A DNA stretch of 64,000 nt from Pseudomonas sp. HOU2. Lineage in GTDB: Bacteria > Pseudomonadota > Gammaproteobacteria > Pseudomonadales > Pseudomonadaceae. The stretch spans positions 682,001 through 746,000 of the forward strand of contig NZ_CP160398.1 in the NCBI RefSeq assembly GCF_040729435.1. The letters are read 5' to 3'. Positions within the stretch are counted from its first letter, which is position 1, and the number at the start of each line of letters is the position of its first letter. Positions 7,566 to 18,966 of the stretch are shown piece after piece. The notes below the pieces were generated by a model. That model was not told the DNA's origin, searched no databases, and worked only from the letters and a program-made list of their open reading frames with translations. The position numbers and the translations under genes are program-made.

Positions 7566-9602
7566 TCAGAACGTCGTGCGTAATCCCACCTGGATGCTGC
7601 GCCCTTGCGCCGGTGCAACATCGCGCAGGATCGAGCTGGCGTAGCGCACGGTCTGGTTGGTCAGGTTCTCGGCGTTGACGAAGGCCAGCCATTTGCTCTG
7701 GCCGACATCGAAGTGATACCCCACATTCGCCCCCAGCGTGGTGTAGCCATCGGTGCTGCTTTCGTTGTCGGGCACACGATGTTGCGAGCTGGCGTGTTCG
7801 ATATCGATCCGTGCCTGCCAGCGATCCAGTTCCCACAGCAAGCCGCTGTTCAAGCGTAACGGCGCGATGCGCGGCAGATCCTGACCGTTATCGAGGTTCT
7901 TGGCGCGGGTGTAATCGCCCGACAGCTCCAAAGCAAACTTGCCGTAGGCATTTTCGCCAAGCGTCCAGCGATCCTGTGCCTCGATGCCGCTGAAGCGGGC
8001 ACGCACGCCCGAGTAGCGGTATTCGGGAATTCCGCCGGCACCCTCTTCGCCTTCGTCATTCAATGTGCGGCCGGTGCCGAGCAAGCCAATGTAATTGGAG
8101 AAGTGGCTGTAAAACACGCCGACGCTGCCCTTGTGCGTGCCGTTGTCGAAACGCAATGCGAGGTCGCTGGACACAGCTTTTTCTTTCGACAGACCGGCAT
8201 CGCCGACTTCATAGGTGCCGGTCGCGACGTGGGCACCGTTGGCGTACAACTCGTAGAACGTGGGTGCGCGCTCGGTGTAGCCCAGTGTCGCGGCGACCGA
8301 CCAGATCGGCGTCAATGTGTACACCGCGCCGGACGACAGGCTGCCGGCGGTGAAACTGCTCGACTTGTCGGCATTGGCAAAGCGTTCGTTGCCTTTGGCA
8401 TCCGGGTCGACTGTGGTGTGCTCCAATCGGCCGCCGAGGGTGAACAGCAGACGCTCGGTGGCCTGTAATTCCTCCAGAATGAACAGCGCGCCGGCATCGG
8501 TATCGGTGTGCGGCACGAAGGCTTCTTCGCCCAGCGCCGAGAATTCGTTGCGACTGACCTGAGCGCCGATCACCCCGTTGAACGGTCCCAGGGGCTGATG
8601 CCGGGCCTCAACCCGCGCTTCGTAGCCCTTGTTCTTGAAGGTGGTGCCGACTTCACCGCCCTCGATTTCCCGATGCTCATAATCGGTATAACCGGCGTCG
8701 AATTTGACCGAGCTGAACGGTCCGTCGAGGTTGCGGATTTCCGAGGCGAACGCGTAGTGCTCCTGCTCCATGCGAATACGCACATCGTCTTCGGCGGGCG
8801 AGCCGTAGTTCGAATCGTAATTGCTGTAGGACAGACCGGCGTATCCGTCATCCCAGGTGTAGGAACCGCCGACGGCGCCGCCATCCTGACGACCGTCGCT
8901 GTTGGCCAGCCGATGCTTGCGCGAGTCGCCGTCGTCGCTGGCGCGTGCCGCGCCGGTCTTGGCGTAGCCGGGAATCTTCAGGTCATTGAACTCGCGGGCG
9001 CTGGCGTCCAGGTGCAAGGCGAACTGCCCGTTGCCAGCCTCCAGTTTCCCGGCGCTGCTGCGGGTGGTGTCGGCGCCGCCGTAACGCAACTCGCCCGCAC
9101 CGTGAATGCCGTCGATGGCTTCGGTGGGGATGCGGTTATCGAAGGTGTTGACCACCCCGCCGATCGCGCTGCCGCCGTAAAGCAGCGCCGCTGGGCCACG
9201 GACGATTTCAATGCGCTCGACGTTGACCGGATCCAGCGGCACCGCGTGGTCGTAGGACAGCGACGAGGCGTCCAGCGCGCCGACGCCGTTACGCAGGATG
9301 CGAATGCGGTCACCGTCCTGACCGCGAATGATCGGCCGACTCGCACCCGGGCCGAAGTATGACGAGGACACGCCGGGCTGCCTGTTCAGCGTCTCGCCGA
9401 GGCTGCCCTTCTGCTGCAACGTGAGGTCGTCGCCGCTGAGCACGGTCGAGGGCGATGCGAGGGTCTGGCTGCCTAAAGGATTGCCGGTGATGATTTGTGG
9501 TTGCAGTTCGAGCGGTTCGGCGGCGAACACCGGTGAGGCAATCAGCAGCGCGGCGGCCAGAGGCGTCAGGCGTCGTTGAAGGGGTTGGGAACGGGCAGGC
9601 AT
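7566..9602 (-). CDS. TonB-dependent outer-membrane receptor, ZnuD-like (zinc)
   Basis: 678 residues: signal peptide ending at VFA-AE, plug domain with RQPGVSSSYFGPG, RPIIRGQDGDRIRILRNG and IEIVRGPAALLYGG, then a long beta-barrel ending in aromatic phenylalanine (GLRTTF). This plug pattern matches ZnuD-type receptors for zinc. The start at 9602 has GGAAG seven bases upstream; the frame continues open beyond it to 9704, but those codons overlap the operator and lack a ribosome site. The Zur-box palindrome at 9688-9704 supports zinc-starvation control. Convergent with the LTA-synthase-like gene across a REP doublet. Confidence 0.92.
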   Translation of the reverse strand: MPARSQPLQRRLTPLAAALLIASPVFAAEPLELQPQIITGNPLGSQTLASPSTVLSGDDLTLQQKGSLGETLNRQPGVSSSYFGPGASRPIIRGQDGDRIRILRNGVGALDASSLSYDHAVPLDPVNVERIEIVRGPAALLYGGSAIGGVVNTFDNRIPTEAIDGIHGAGELRYGGADTTRSSAGKLEAGNGQFALHLDASAREFNDLKIPGYAKTGAARASDDGDSRKHRLANSDGRQDGGAVGGSYTWDDGYAGLSYSNYDSNYGSPAEDDVRIRMEQEHYAFASEIRNLDGPFSSVKFDAGYTDYEHREIEGGEVGTTFKNKGYEARVEARHQPLGPFNGVIGAQVSRNEFSALGEEAFVPHTDTDAGALFILEELQATERLLFTLGGRLEHTTVDPDAKGNERFANADKSSSFTAGSLSSGAVYTLTPIWSVAATLGYTERAPTFYELYANGAHVATGTYEVGDAGLSKEKAVSSDLALRFDNGTHKGSVGVFYSHFSNYIGLLGTGRTLNDEGEEGAGGIPEYRYSGVRARFSGIEAQDRWTLGENAYGKFALELSGDYTRAKNLDNGQDLPRIAPLRLNSGLLWELDRWQARIDIEHASSQHRVPDNESSTDGYTTLGANVGYHFDVGQSKWLAFVNAENLTNQTVRYASSILRDVAPAQGRSIQVGLRTTF

Positions 9603-9687
9603 TTCAGAACTTCCGTGAGCAGAAAAGTGAGGATCGCTGCCGGCGCTTGGCAAATAACGCTGGCAGAAACAGAATGAAATCTTTTTT

Positions 9688-9704
9688 ATGTTATACAATA
9701 ACAT
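9688..9704. promoter_or_regulatory. Zur box
   Basis: Perfect palindrome ATGTTAT-ACA-ATAACAT followed by TTC, close to the Zur consensus GTTATAnnATAAC as I remember it. It lies 86 bases upstream of the receptor start, in position to cover its promoter, so the receptor should be repressed when zinc is plentiful. Confidence 0.8.
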
Positions 9705-12207
<2,503 letters not shown>

Positions 12208-12224
12208 CAGAAAACGCAAAAACC

Positions 12225-12315
12225 TGTGGGAGCTGGCTTGCCAGCGATAGCGGTAGATTATTCAACTTCAACGTTGAATCTGATGCCGCCATCGCGGGCA
12301 AGCCCGCTCCCACAA
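12225..12315. repeat. REPIN, GTGGGAGCTGGCTTGCCAGCGAT family, mixed arms
   Basis: Left arm TGTGGGAGCTGGCTTGCCAGCGAT; right arm reads ATCGCGGGCAAGCCCGCTCCCACA, a different subtype, so the pair is hybrid. Located between convergent katG and pepN. Confidence 0.85.
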
Positions 12316-12334
12316 GGTCTGATCTTATCCCTAC

Positions 12335-14992
12335 TTAAGCCAGGCTCTTGCTCACCACTTCATACACATCGCTCGACAACTGCCCCGAAGCCAGAATCCG
12401 CTCCAGCTCAGCCTTCATCAGTGCCTGCCGTGCAGCGTCGTATTTACGCCAGCGGGTCAGCGGCGCCAGTTGCCGCGAAGCAATCTGCGGGTTGAAGCCG
12501 TTCAGCTCGATCACCAGATCCGCGAGGAAGCGGTAGCCCGAACCGTCGGCAGCGTGGAAGTTGATCAGATTCTGCCCGGCAAAAGCACCGACCAGCGCAC
12601 GCACCTTGTTCGGGTTCTTGATGTTGAAAGCCGGGTGCTGCATCAACGCCTTCACCCGCGCCAGACCGCCAGGCAACGTGCTGCCGGCCTGCACGCTGAA
12701 CCACTGATCCATGACCAGCGGATTGTCCTTGAAGTGCTCGGCGAAAGTCGCCAGCGCTTTGGCCTTCTGTTCTTCGAACGGCGAGTTGACCAGCACCGCC
12801 AACGCGGTGAGGCGCTCGGTCATGTTGTCGCTGTTTTCGAACTGTTCCTGCGTAGCGGCCAGCACTTCGGGCTTGCCGCTGAGCATCAGGTACGACAGCG
12901 CAATGTTCTGCAGCGCGCGACGGGCAAAGTGCTCAGCCTCGGCCACGTATGGTGTCTGCTTCGACAAATCGCGGTTGGCCTGATAACGCAGCCACAGCGC
13001 TTCGAACAGGTTGTCCGCCAGTTGCTTGCGGGCAAACTCGCGAGCGGTGTGGATCGCCTCGACATCCGCCACTTCGCTGATTTCGGTCAGATACGCTTCG
13101 CTCGGCAGCGAGAGCATTTCGGCGACCATGGCCTGATCCAGCGACTCGTCAGACAGCACGGTTTTCAGCGCCGAGATCAGACGCGGATCAAGCACCAGGC
13201 TCTCGCCCTTCTGCTGCTGCGCGATCAGCTCCTGCAGCACCTGCACCGACAATTGCTGACCGGCATCCCAGCGGTTGAAGCCGTCGCTGTCGTGCTGCAT
13301 CAGGAACATCAACTGGTCGCGGTTGTACGGGAAGCTCAGTTTCACCGGTGCCGAGAAACCACGCAGCAACGATGGCAGCGGCTGTTCAGCGATGTCGACG
13401 AAGGTGAAGGTCTGTTCGGCTTCGGTGACCGAAATCACGCGGCTGGTGCCTTGCGCCGACGCTTCACCGGCCAGACGCAGGGCAATCTCGTTGCCTTTGC
13501 TGTCGAGCAGACCGAGTTCGACCGGGATCACGAACGGCAGTTTTTCCACTTTGTCCGGGGTTTCCGGGCAGCTCTGGCGGAAGGTCAGGCTGTAGGTTTT
13601 CGCCGCGGCGTCGTAGGACTCGCTGACCGCCAGACGCGGCGTGCCGGCCTGGCTGTACCAGCGTTTGAACTGGGTCAGGTCGACACCGTTGGCATCTTCC
13701 ATGGCCTTGACGAAGTCGTCGCAGGTCACGGCCTGGCCGTCGTGGCGTTCGAAGTACAGGTCACTGCCCTTGCGGAAGCCTTCGGCGCCCAGCAGGGTGT
13801 GAATCATGCCGACCACTTCCGAGCCCTTCTCGTACACGGTCAGGGTGTAGAAGTTGGAGATCTCGATGAAGCTGTCCGGACGCACCGCGTGGGCCATGGG
13901 ACCGGCATCTTCGGCGAACTGGTGGGTACGCAGGTACGCCACGTCCTGAATGCGCTTGACCGTGGCCGAGTTCATGTCCGAGGAGAAACCGGCGTCACGG
14001 AACACCGTGAAGCCTTCCTTGAGCGACAGCTGAAACCAGTCGCGGCAGGTCACGCGGTTGCCCGACCAGTTGTGGAAGTATTCGTGGGCGACGATCGCCT
14101 CGACCCGCTGGTGCGCGGCGTCGGTGGCGGTTTCGGCGCGGGCCAGCACGGCGCTGGAGTTGAAGATGTTGAGGCCCTTGTTCTCCATCGCGCCCATGTT
14201 GAAGTCGTTGACGGCGACGATCATGAAGATGTCCAGATCGTACTCGCGACCGTAGACCTCTTCGTCCCAGCGCATCGACTTCTTCAGGCTGTTCATCGCG
14301 TGCTGGCACTTGTCGATGTTTTCCGGCTCGACGTAGATGCGCAGCGCGACATTGCGCTGGGTCATGGTGGTGAAGGTGTCTTCGACGCACCACAAATCAC
14401 CGGCCACCAGCGCGAACAGGTACGCCGGCTTCATGAACGGGTCTTCCCATGTCGCCCAGTGCCGGCCATCTTCGCCAGGGCCGGAGGCAATCGGGTTGCC
14501 GTTGGACAGCAGCACCGGATAGCTGTGCTGTTCGGCGACCACCGTGGTGGTGAACTTGCTCATCACGTCCGGGCGGTCGAGGTAATAGGTGATCTTGCGG
14601 AAGCCTTCAGCCTCGCACTGGGTGCAGAACATCGTGCCGGACTTGTACAGGCCTTCCAGCGCGGTGTTGGTTTCCGGGTGGATCCGGACGCTGGTGTCGA
14701 CCGTGAAGCTGGTGCTGGCCGGTTGCAGAGTCAGGGTGTTTTCGCTCAGCTGATAATCGCCGGCGCTGAGTTCCTGGTCGGCCAGGGTTACCGACAGCAG
14801 TTCCAGCTGCTGGCCGTCAAGTACCAGCGGCGGCAGGCCCGGGCCACGCTCCGGGTTGCGGCGCATCACCAGTTGCGCGTGAACCAGGCTGTGGTCCTCG
14901 AACAGCTCGAAGGTCAGGTGCGTCTCGTCGATCAGGTACTCGGGCGCCTGATAGTCCTTCAGGTAAATCATCTTCGGTTGTTCGGTGCGCAT
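12335..14992 (-). CDS. pepN: Aminopeptidase N
   Basis: 885-residue cytosolic M1 zinc metallopeptidase that removes N-terminal residues from peptides. The exopeptidase motif MGAMENKGLNIFN and the zinc site HEYFHNWSGNRVTCRDWFQ with the downstream glutamate in LKEGFTVFRD are intact. Four-domain length is normal for E. coli-type PepN. AAGGA precedes the ATG by seven bases. It is the last gene of a leftward operon, ten bases after DUF2797. Confidence 0.98.
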   Translation of the reverse strand: MRTEQPKMIYLKDYQAPEYLIDETHLTFELFEDHSLVHAQLVMRRNPERGPGLPPLVLDGQQLELLSVTLADQELSAGDYQLSENTLTLQPASTSFTVDTSVRIHPETNTALEGLYKSGTMFCTQCEAEGFRKITYYLDRPDVMSKFTTTVVAEQHSYPVLLSNGNPIASGPGEDGRHWATWEDPFMKPAYLFALVAGDLWCVEDTFTTMTQRNVALRIYVEPENIDKCQHAMNSLKKSMRWDEEVYGREYDLDIFMIVAVNDFNMGAMENKGLNIFNSSAVLARAETATDAAHQRVEAIVAHEYFHNWSGNRVTCRDWFQLSLKEGFTVFRDAGFSSDMNSATVKRIQDVAYLRTHQFAEDAGPMAHAVRPDSFIEISNFYTLTVYEKGSEVVGMIHTLLGAEGFRKGSDLYFERHDGQAVTCDDFVKAMEDANGVDLTQFKRWYSQAGTPRLAVSESYDAAAKTYSLTFRQSCPETPDKVEKLPFVIPVELGLLDSKGNEIALRLAGEASAQGTSRVISVTEAEQTFTFVDIAEQPLPSLLRGFSAPVKLSFPYNRDQLMFLMQHDSDGFNRWDAGQQLSVQVLQELIAQQQKGESLVLDPRLISALKTVLSDESLDQAMVAEMLSLPSEAYLTEISEVADVEAIHTAREFARKQLADNLFEALWLRYQANRDLSKQTPYVAEAEHFARRALQNIALSYLMLSGKPEVLAATQEQFENSDNMTERLTALAVLVNSPFEEQKAKALATFAEHFKDNPLVMDQWFSVQAGSTLPGGLARVKALMQHPAFNIKNPNKVRALVGAFAGQNLINFHAADGSGYRFLADLVIELNGFNPQIASRQLAPLTRWRKYDAARQALMKAELERILASGQLSSDVYEVVSKSLA

Positions 14993-15002
14993 GCTGGAAT
15001 CC

Positions 15003-15833
15003 TTATTGATGCACGGCGAGCTGATAGGCCGTGTATTTACGAATGTTGATCACGCCGGTGTCGAACATCAGGTACTGACCTTTGATCCCCAGCAGCGTGC
15101 CTTCGGCAATCGGGTTCTTGTCCAGGTTGAAGCTGACGATTTTGGCCGGGTATTGCTCGACCGGATAGCGGACTTCGAGAGGTTCTACATCGGCAATCGT
15201 CTGAATTGCCTGTAGGCCGAATCGCTGTTGCAGGCCTTGCAAGCCCTCGGCGCAGCTTTCAAACAACTGATCGCGCACTTGCGCCAGGTCCACCGCCGCC
15301 GCATCGCCCTTGAGCAACGCGCGCCAGTTGGTCTTGTCGGCCACCTGGCTGCGGAACAGGTCTTCGACGAAGCCCGACTGCTGGCGCGTCGATACGCGCA
15401 TGATCGGCAGCGCCTGACTTGCGCCCTGATCGAGCCAGCGGGTCGGCAACTGCGTGGCGCGGGTGATACCGACCTTGATCCCCGACGAGTTGGCCAGATA
15501 CACCACATGATCAGTCATGCAGAACTTCTGACCCCATACCGGGTCGCGGCAGGTTCCGGCGTCGAAGTGGCAGCGTTCCGGACTCATGATGCAGAGGTCG
15601 CACTGCGCCAGTTTGGTCATGCACGGGTAGCAGTAACCCTGGCTGAAACTGGTTTTGGTCTTGCGCCCGCAATGGGTGCAATGAATCGCCCCCAGGTACT
15701 CCAGACGCACCGTGGTGCCGATCATCGGATTGATCGGCACCTCGACATCATCCAGACGAAACGCGTATTGCACATTCGGCCCGTCCAGGCGCGCCGACAT
15801 TTTGCTGATTGCACCGCGGCCAATCTCGATCAA
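15003..15833 (-). CDS. DUF2797 protein with cysteine-rich zinc-binding motifs
   Basis: 276 residues. Two probable zinc-ribbon groups: CTHCGRKTKTSFSQGYCYPC and CDLCIMSPERC...CRD; then GIKVGITRATQLPTRWLDQGA, which resembles a GIY-YIG-like segment. I placed the start at a TTG (15833) because it overlaps the stop of yeaC (TTGA), giving translational coupling and the usual family length; the open frame to 15890 would run far into yeaC. Function unknown, but its conserved place between yeaC and pepN suggests a housekeeping role. Confidence 0.85.
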   Translation of the reverse strand: MIEIGRGAISKMSARLDGPNVQYAFRLDDVEVPINPMIGTTVRLEYLGAIHCTHCGRKTKTSFSQGYCYPCMTKLAQCDLCIMSPERCHFDAGTCRDPVWGQKFCMTDHVVYLANSSGIKVGITRATQLPTRWLDQGASQALPIMRVSTRQQSGFVEDLFRSQVADKTNWRALLKGDAAAVDLAQVRDQLFESCAEGLQGLQQRFGLQAIQTIADVEPLEVRYPVEQYPAKIVSFNLDKNPIAEGTLLGIKGQYLMFDTGVINIRKYTAYQLAVHQ

Positions 15834-16090
15834 TGGATGGCATCCGACTTGAACAGGATGTTCGGCACTTCGATCGACTTCGACGCACATTCCTGCGGGC
15901 CCATGTAACCAGTGCGCTGGTCTTCAGGCAGGTTCTGGATTTCCCAGGCGATCATCGCCTGCAGCGACAGCTCGCGCTGTTCGGCGGTGAGTTTGCCGCC
16001 GTCGGACCACTTGCCGATCTCCACGGCCAGTTTCAGGCTCTCGTAGATGTCCGGGGTGATGTTGTTGATCATGTCGTTAAAAGAGGACAT
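15830..16090 (-). CDS. yeaC: YeaC family protein (DUF1315)
   Basis: 86 residues, small cytosolic alpha-helical protein: MINNITPDIYESLKLAVEIGKWSDG and LTAEQRELSLQAMIAWE match the E. coli YeaC pattern. Molecular function not known. Part of the leftward operon, 33 bases after the rhomboid gene and overlapping the DUF2797 start by four bases. Confidence 0.88.
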   Translation of the reverse strand: MSSFNDMINNITPDIYESLKLAVEIGKWSDGGKLTAEQRELSLQAMIAWEIQNLPEDQRTGYMGPQECASKSIEVPNILFKSDAIH

Positions 16091-16123
16091 CAGGGTCTCC
16101 GTGCTCTTTATTCACTTAAAAAT

Positions 16124-16993
16124 TCAGGCGGCCAGTTTACGGCGGTTATACAAACCGCCCAACAAACCGGTGAAGCATCCGATGAGTAACCCGCTGACGT
16201 GCGCGGCGTTGGCGATCTGGCCGAAACCGATCATCGAGACCAGTCCGGACATGCAAATCACCAGCCACACCAGCATCATCACCAGCACGCCACGCGGCAG
16301 GCGATACGCCGGGTTCGGCGCCAGCAGCTGGAAAATCCAGCAATGACCGAGCAAGCCGTAGAGCACGCCGGACAGGCCGCCGAACAGGCTCGGGCCGCTC
16401 CAGGCAAACTGCGCGTAGTTCGACACCAGGCTGAACAACAGGGTCAGACCGAGCAGGTTGATGCTGCCCTGACGCGACTCGATGCGCCGCCCCAGCTCCC
16501 AGTACCACATGCCGTTCATGGCCAGGTGCAGGATGCCGAAGTGCAGCAGCATCGGCGTGAACAGGCGCCACCACTGCCCCGCCGCCAGGCTGTCGGACAA
16601 CGGCGTGAACTGGATGTACTCGCCGACCACGCGGAAGTCGAGGAAGGTCAGCCAGCGTATGGTGTCGAGGTTGTCACCCAGATAGGTCAGGCCGCCGACC
16701 AGCAGGCTCAGCAGCAGGATCAACCCGGTGGCCTTGGCGTGTTTGAGTTGCTCGGCGAAGCTCGGACGCTTGAAGGTCGGCGCCAGCGGGATGTCCAGTT
16801 GCTGATCGGGGTCACCGGCCGGGAAGCGCTCGTACAGCGAACGTACGTCTTCGCTGATTTCCGCTGGCGCCCACAGCACTTGCTCGCCCGCCTCTTCGCT
16901 GACCCGATGGGGCACCTGCATGCGTTGCAGCAGCTTGACGAAACCGCTCAGGTCCACCGCCAACGGCAGACGCAATACCGCTACCGCACTCAT
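16124..16993 (-). CDS. glpG: Rhomboid intramembrane serine protease, GlpG-like
   Basis: 289 residues. Residues 1-85 form a cytosolic domain as in GlpG; six or so membrane segments follow. Key features: the HFGILHLAMNGMW loop with the conserved histidine and asparagine of the oxyanion hole, the nucleophile serine in GLSGVLYGLLG and the catalytic histidine in NAAHVSGLLIG. It should cleave transmembrane substrates in the inner membrane. The start overlaps the stop of the metallophosphoesterase by four bases. The symbol is by domain layout and could be argued. Confidence 0.92.
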   Translation of the reverse strand: MSAVAVLRLPLAVDLSGFVKLLQRMQVPHRVSEEAGEQVLWAPAEISEDVRSLYERFPAGDPDQQLDIPLAPTFKRPSFAEQLKHAKATGLILLLSLLVGGLTYLGDNLDTIRWLTFLDFRVVGEYIQFTPLSDSLAAGQWWRLFTPMLLHFGILHLAMNGMWYWELGRRIESRQGSINLLGLTLLFSLVSNYAQFAWSGPSLFGGLSGVLYGLLGHCWIFQLLAPNPAYRLPRGVLVMMLVWLVICMSGLVSMIGFGQIANAAHVSGLLIGCFTGLLGGLYNRRKLAA

Positions 16994-17961
16994 TGCAGCA
17001 CCTCCGGCCGCTCGACATCGACCCAGACAAATTTATGCGGATCCAGACGTGTTTCCTGATCCAGCCGGTAGGCCACCAGTTTGCCGTAGAGCACCGCGCT
17101 GTAATCGAGACATGCGAGGTTCGGGCGGATCGGCGCCGGTTTGCCGCTGCGCCAGTAATGGCCGACGAACAACAACGGCTCGTCAATGCCGTAGCGCAGC
17201 AGATTGTTTTTTTCGCTGGAGGTCAGCGGCTTCTGCGCTACCGGCTCCGGCAGCGCATCCGGCTGGAAGACGATGTCGCCGTAGGTTTTCGGGTCGTCTT
17301 CCCAGAACTTGGTGCGGAAGAACGAACGCACCAGACCGTCGCCGCTGGTCATGGTCAAGCCATCCGGCAGGCGCATGTCGGTGCCGCGCAGCAAGCGGTC
17401 GAACACGGTGCAGGCGAAACTGCCGGGCACGGCCGAGGCCTGGAGAAAATGCTCGTCGATGCGCGCATCGGGAAACAGCCCGCGCAACGGTTCGATCAGG
17501 CTGGCATCCCAACAGGCGTGCACCACACGGAAACGCCCGGCATCGACCACCAGCGGCAGCTCGTAGAACCAGTTGAGGAAGTCATGCCAGTCGCCCGGAT
17601 GGTCTTCGAACTGGGTCAGGGTTTCCTGCAGCAGACGCGCGTGGCGCGGCGTGTGCTCACGCACGAACTGCTTGCCGCTGCCCGGCAGCGCCGGGGTGCT
17701 CCAGCCCAGTGCATTGAATTCGTGGTTGCCCATGATGCACAGCGCCTGCCCGGCCTCGACCATGTCGTGGACGATGTGCAGCGCCTCGCGGATTCGCGGG
17801 CCACGGTCGATGATGTCGCCGACGAACACGGCCATGCGCGATGGATGCCGCCAGACCCCGCCCTGCTTGTGATAACCGAGTCGGTCAAGCAAGTGTTCCA
17901 GGGTCAGGGCGCATCCGTGCACGTCACCAATCAAGTCATAACTGCGCGCGGGATCGAGCAT
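16990..17961 (-). CDS. Metallophosphoesterase, PPP/ApaH-like
   Basis: 323 residues with the full calcineurin-like metal motif set: DLIGDVHGC, FVGDIIDRGP, MGNHEFNA, and later histidines in VVHACWD and FVGHYWRSG. Related proteins hydrolyse phosphoproteins or dinucleoside polyphosphates; the substrate here is not evident. The gene starts inside the stop of nadK (TGATG) and ends inside the start of the rhomboid gene, so the three are tightly coupled. Confidence 0.9.
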   Translation of the reverse strand: MLDPARSYDLIGDVHGCALTLEHLLDRLGYHKQGGVWRHPSRMAVFVGDIIDRGPRIREALHIVHDMVEAGQALCIMGNHEFNALGWSTPALPGSGKQFVREHTPRHARLLQETLTQFEDHPGDWHDFLNWFYELPLVVDAGRFRVVHACWDASLIEPLRGLFPDARIDEHFLQASAVPGSFACTVFDRLLRGTDMRLPDGLTMTSGDGLVRSFFRTKFWEDDPKTYGDIVFQPDALPEPVAQKPLTSSEKNNLLRYGIDEPLLFVGHYWRSGKPAPIRPNLACLDYSAVLYGKLVAYRLDQETRLDPHKFVWVDVERPEVLQ

Positions 17962-18851
17962 CAGTCGCCTCCACCACCCAACTTGCTGCCCCAGCCGAGC
18001 TTGGTCCGACAGACTTCATAGTAGTTGTGGTCGAGCGGGTGAATCAGCCGCAGCTTCTGGGCTTTCTTACTGACGGTGATGGTGTCGCCCGGCGCGCAGG
18101 TGAAGTGGTTCTGCCCGTCGCAGGAGACCTGCGGGTAGATCTGCATGTTTTTCGACACGACGATTTTCAGCTCACTGTTGCCATCGACCACAATTGGCCG
18201 GCTGGACAACATATGGGGGTACATCGGCACGATCACAATGGCATCGAGCTTGGGATGCATGATCGGGCCACCGGCCGACAGCGCGTACGCGGTGGAACCG
18301 GTCGGCGTGGCGACGATCAGGCCGTCGGCCTTCTGGCTGCAGACGAACTGGCCGTCGATGTACAGCTCGAACTCGATCATCCGCGTCGATTTGCCCGGGT
18401 GCAGCACCACGTCGTTCAACGCATCGCCCTGGCCGATGGCCTCGGCATGCCGGCGCACTTCGGCTTGCAGCAGGAAGCGGTTTTCCACCAGATAGTGGCC
18501 GTCGAGCACCTTGGCCACTTCGACTTCCAGCTCATCGGGGCGAATGTCCGTCAGAAAGCCAAGGCTGCCACGGTTGATCCCCAATACCGGAATGTTGTGT
18601 TTGGCCAGCGCCCGCGCGGCGCCGAGCAGGCTGCCGTCACCGCCGACGACGATGACCATGTCGCAGACTTCGCCGAGCATCTTGCGCGACGAGGTTTGCA
18701 GGCCGTGGCCCGGCAGGACTTCGGCGATGGTGTCTTCGAGGATCACGTGCAGGTGACGATCGAGCAGAAAGCGTTTCAGTCGGCGGACGGTATCCAGCAC
18801 CTGGGAACTGCCCAGGCGACCGATGATGCCGATATTACGAAATTGCTCCAT
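17961..18851 (-). CDS. nadK: NAD(+) kinase
   Basis: 296-residue ATP-dependent kinase making NADP from NAD. The GGDG motif (VVVGGDGSLLGAAR) and the downstream GSTAYALSAGGPI substrate-binding motif are intact, and length is typical. First gene of the operon nadK, metallophosphoesterase, rhomboid, yeaC, DUF2797, pepN; the promoter should lie in the 115-base divergent gap to the DUF1853 gene. Confidence 0.97.
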   Translation of the reverse strand: MEQFRNIGIIGRLGSSQVLDTVRRLKRFLLDRHLHVILEDTIAEVLPGHGLQTSSRKMLGEVCDMVIVVGGDGSLLGAARALAKHNIPVLGINRGSLGFLTDIRPDELEVEVAKVLDGHYLVENRFLLQAEVRRHAEAIGQGDALNDVVLHPGKSTRMIEFELYIDGQFVCSQKADGLIVATPTGSTAYALSAGGPIMHPKLDAIVIVPMYPHMLSSRPIVVDGNSELKIVVSKNMQIYPQVSCDGQNHFTCAPGDTITVSKKAQKLRLIHPLDHNYYEVCRTKLGWGSKLGGGGD

Positions 18852-18966
18852 GGGACCTCTGCGGACAATCGAAAACGCGAAAAACCCGATTATGGGCGAA
18901 AGCCTGCGATAGACAAAATCCTTTCAGCCACGAGGGTGCGCGCGTGTTTAAGGCTATGCTCGCAAG

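Noticed and set aside
12470..15049. 859-codon open frame antisense to pepN
   Set aside because: High-GC codon bias opens the complementary frame; the translation is Arg/His/Gln-rich without motifs while pepN on the other strand is intact.
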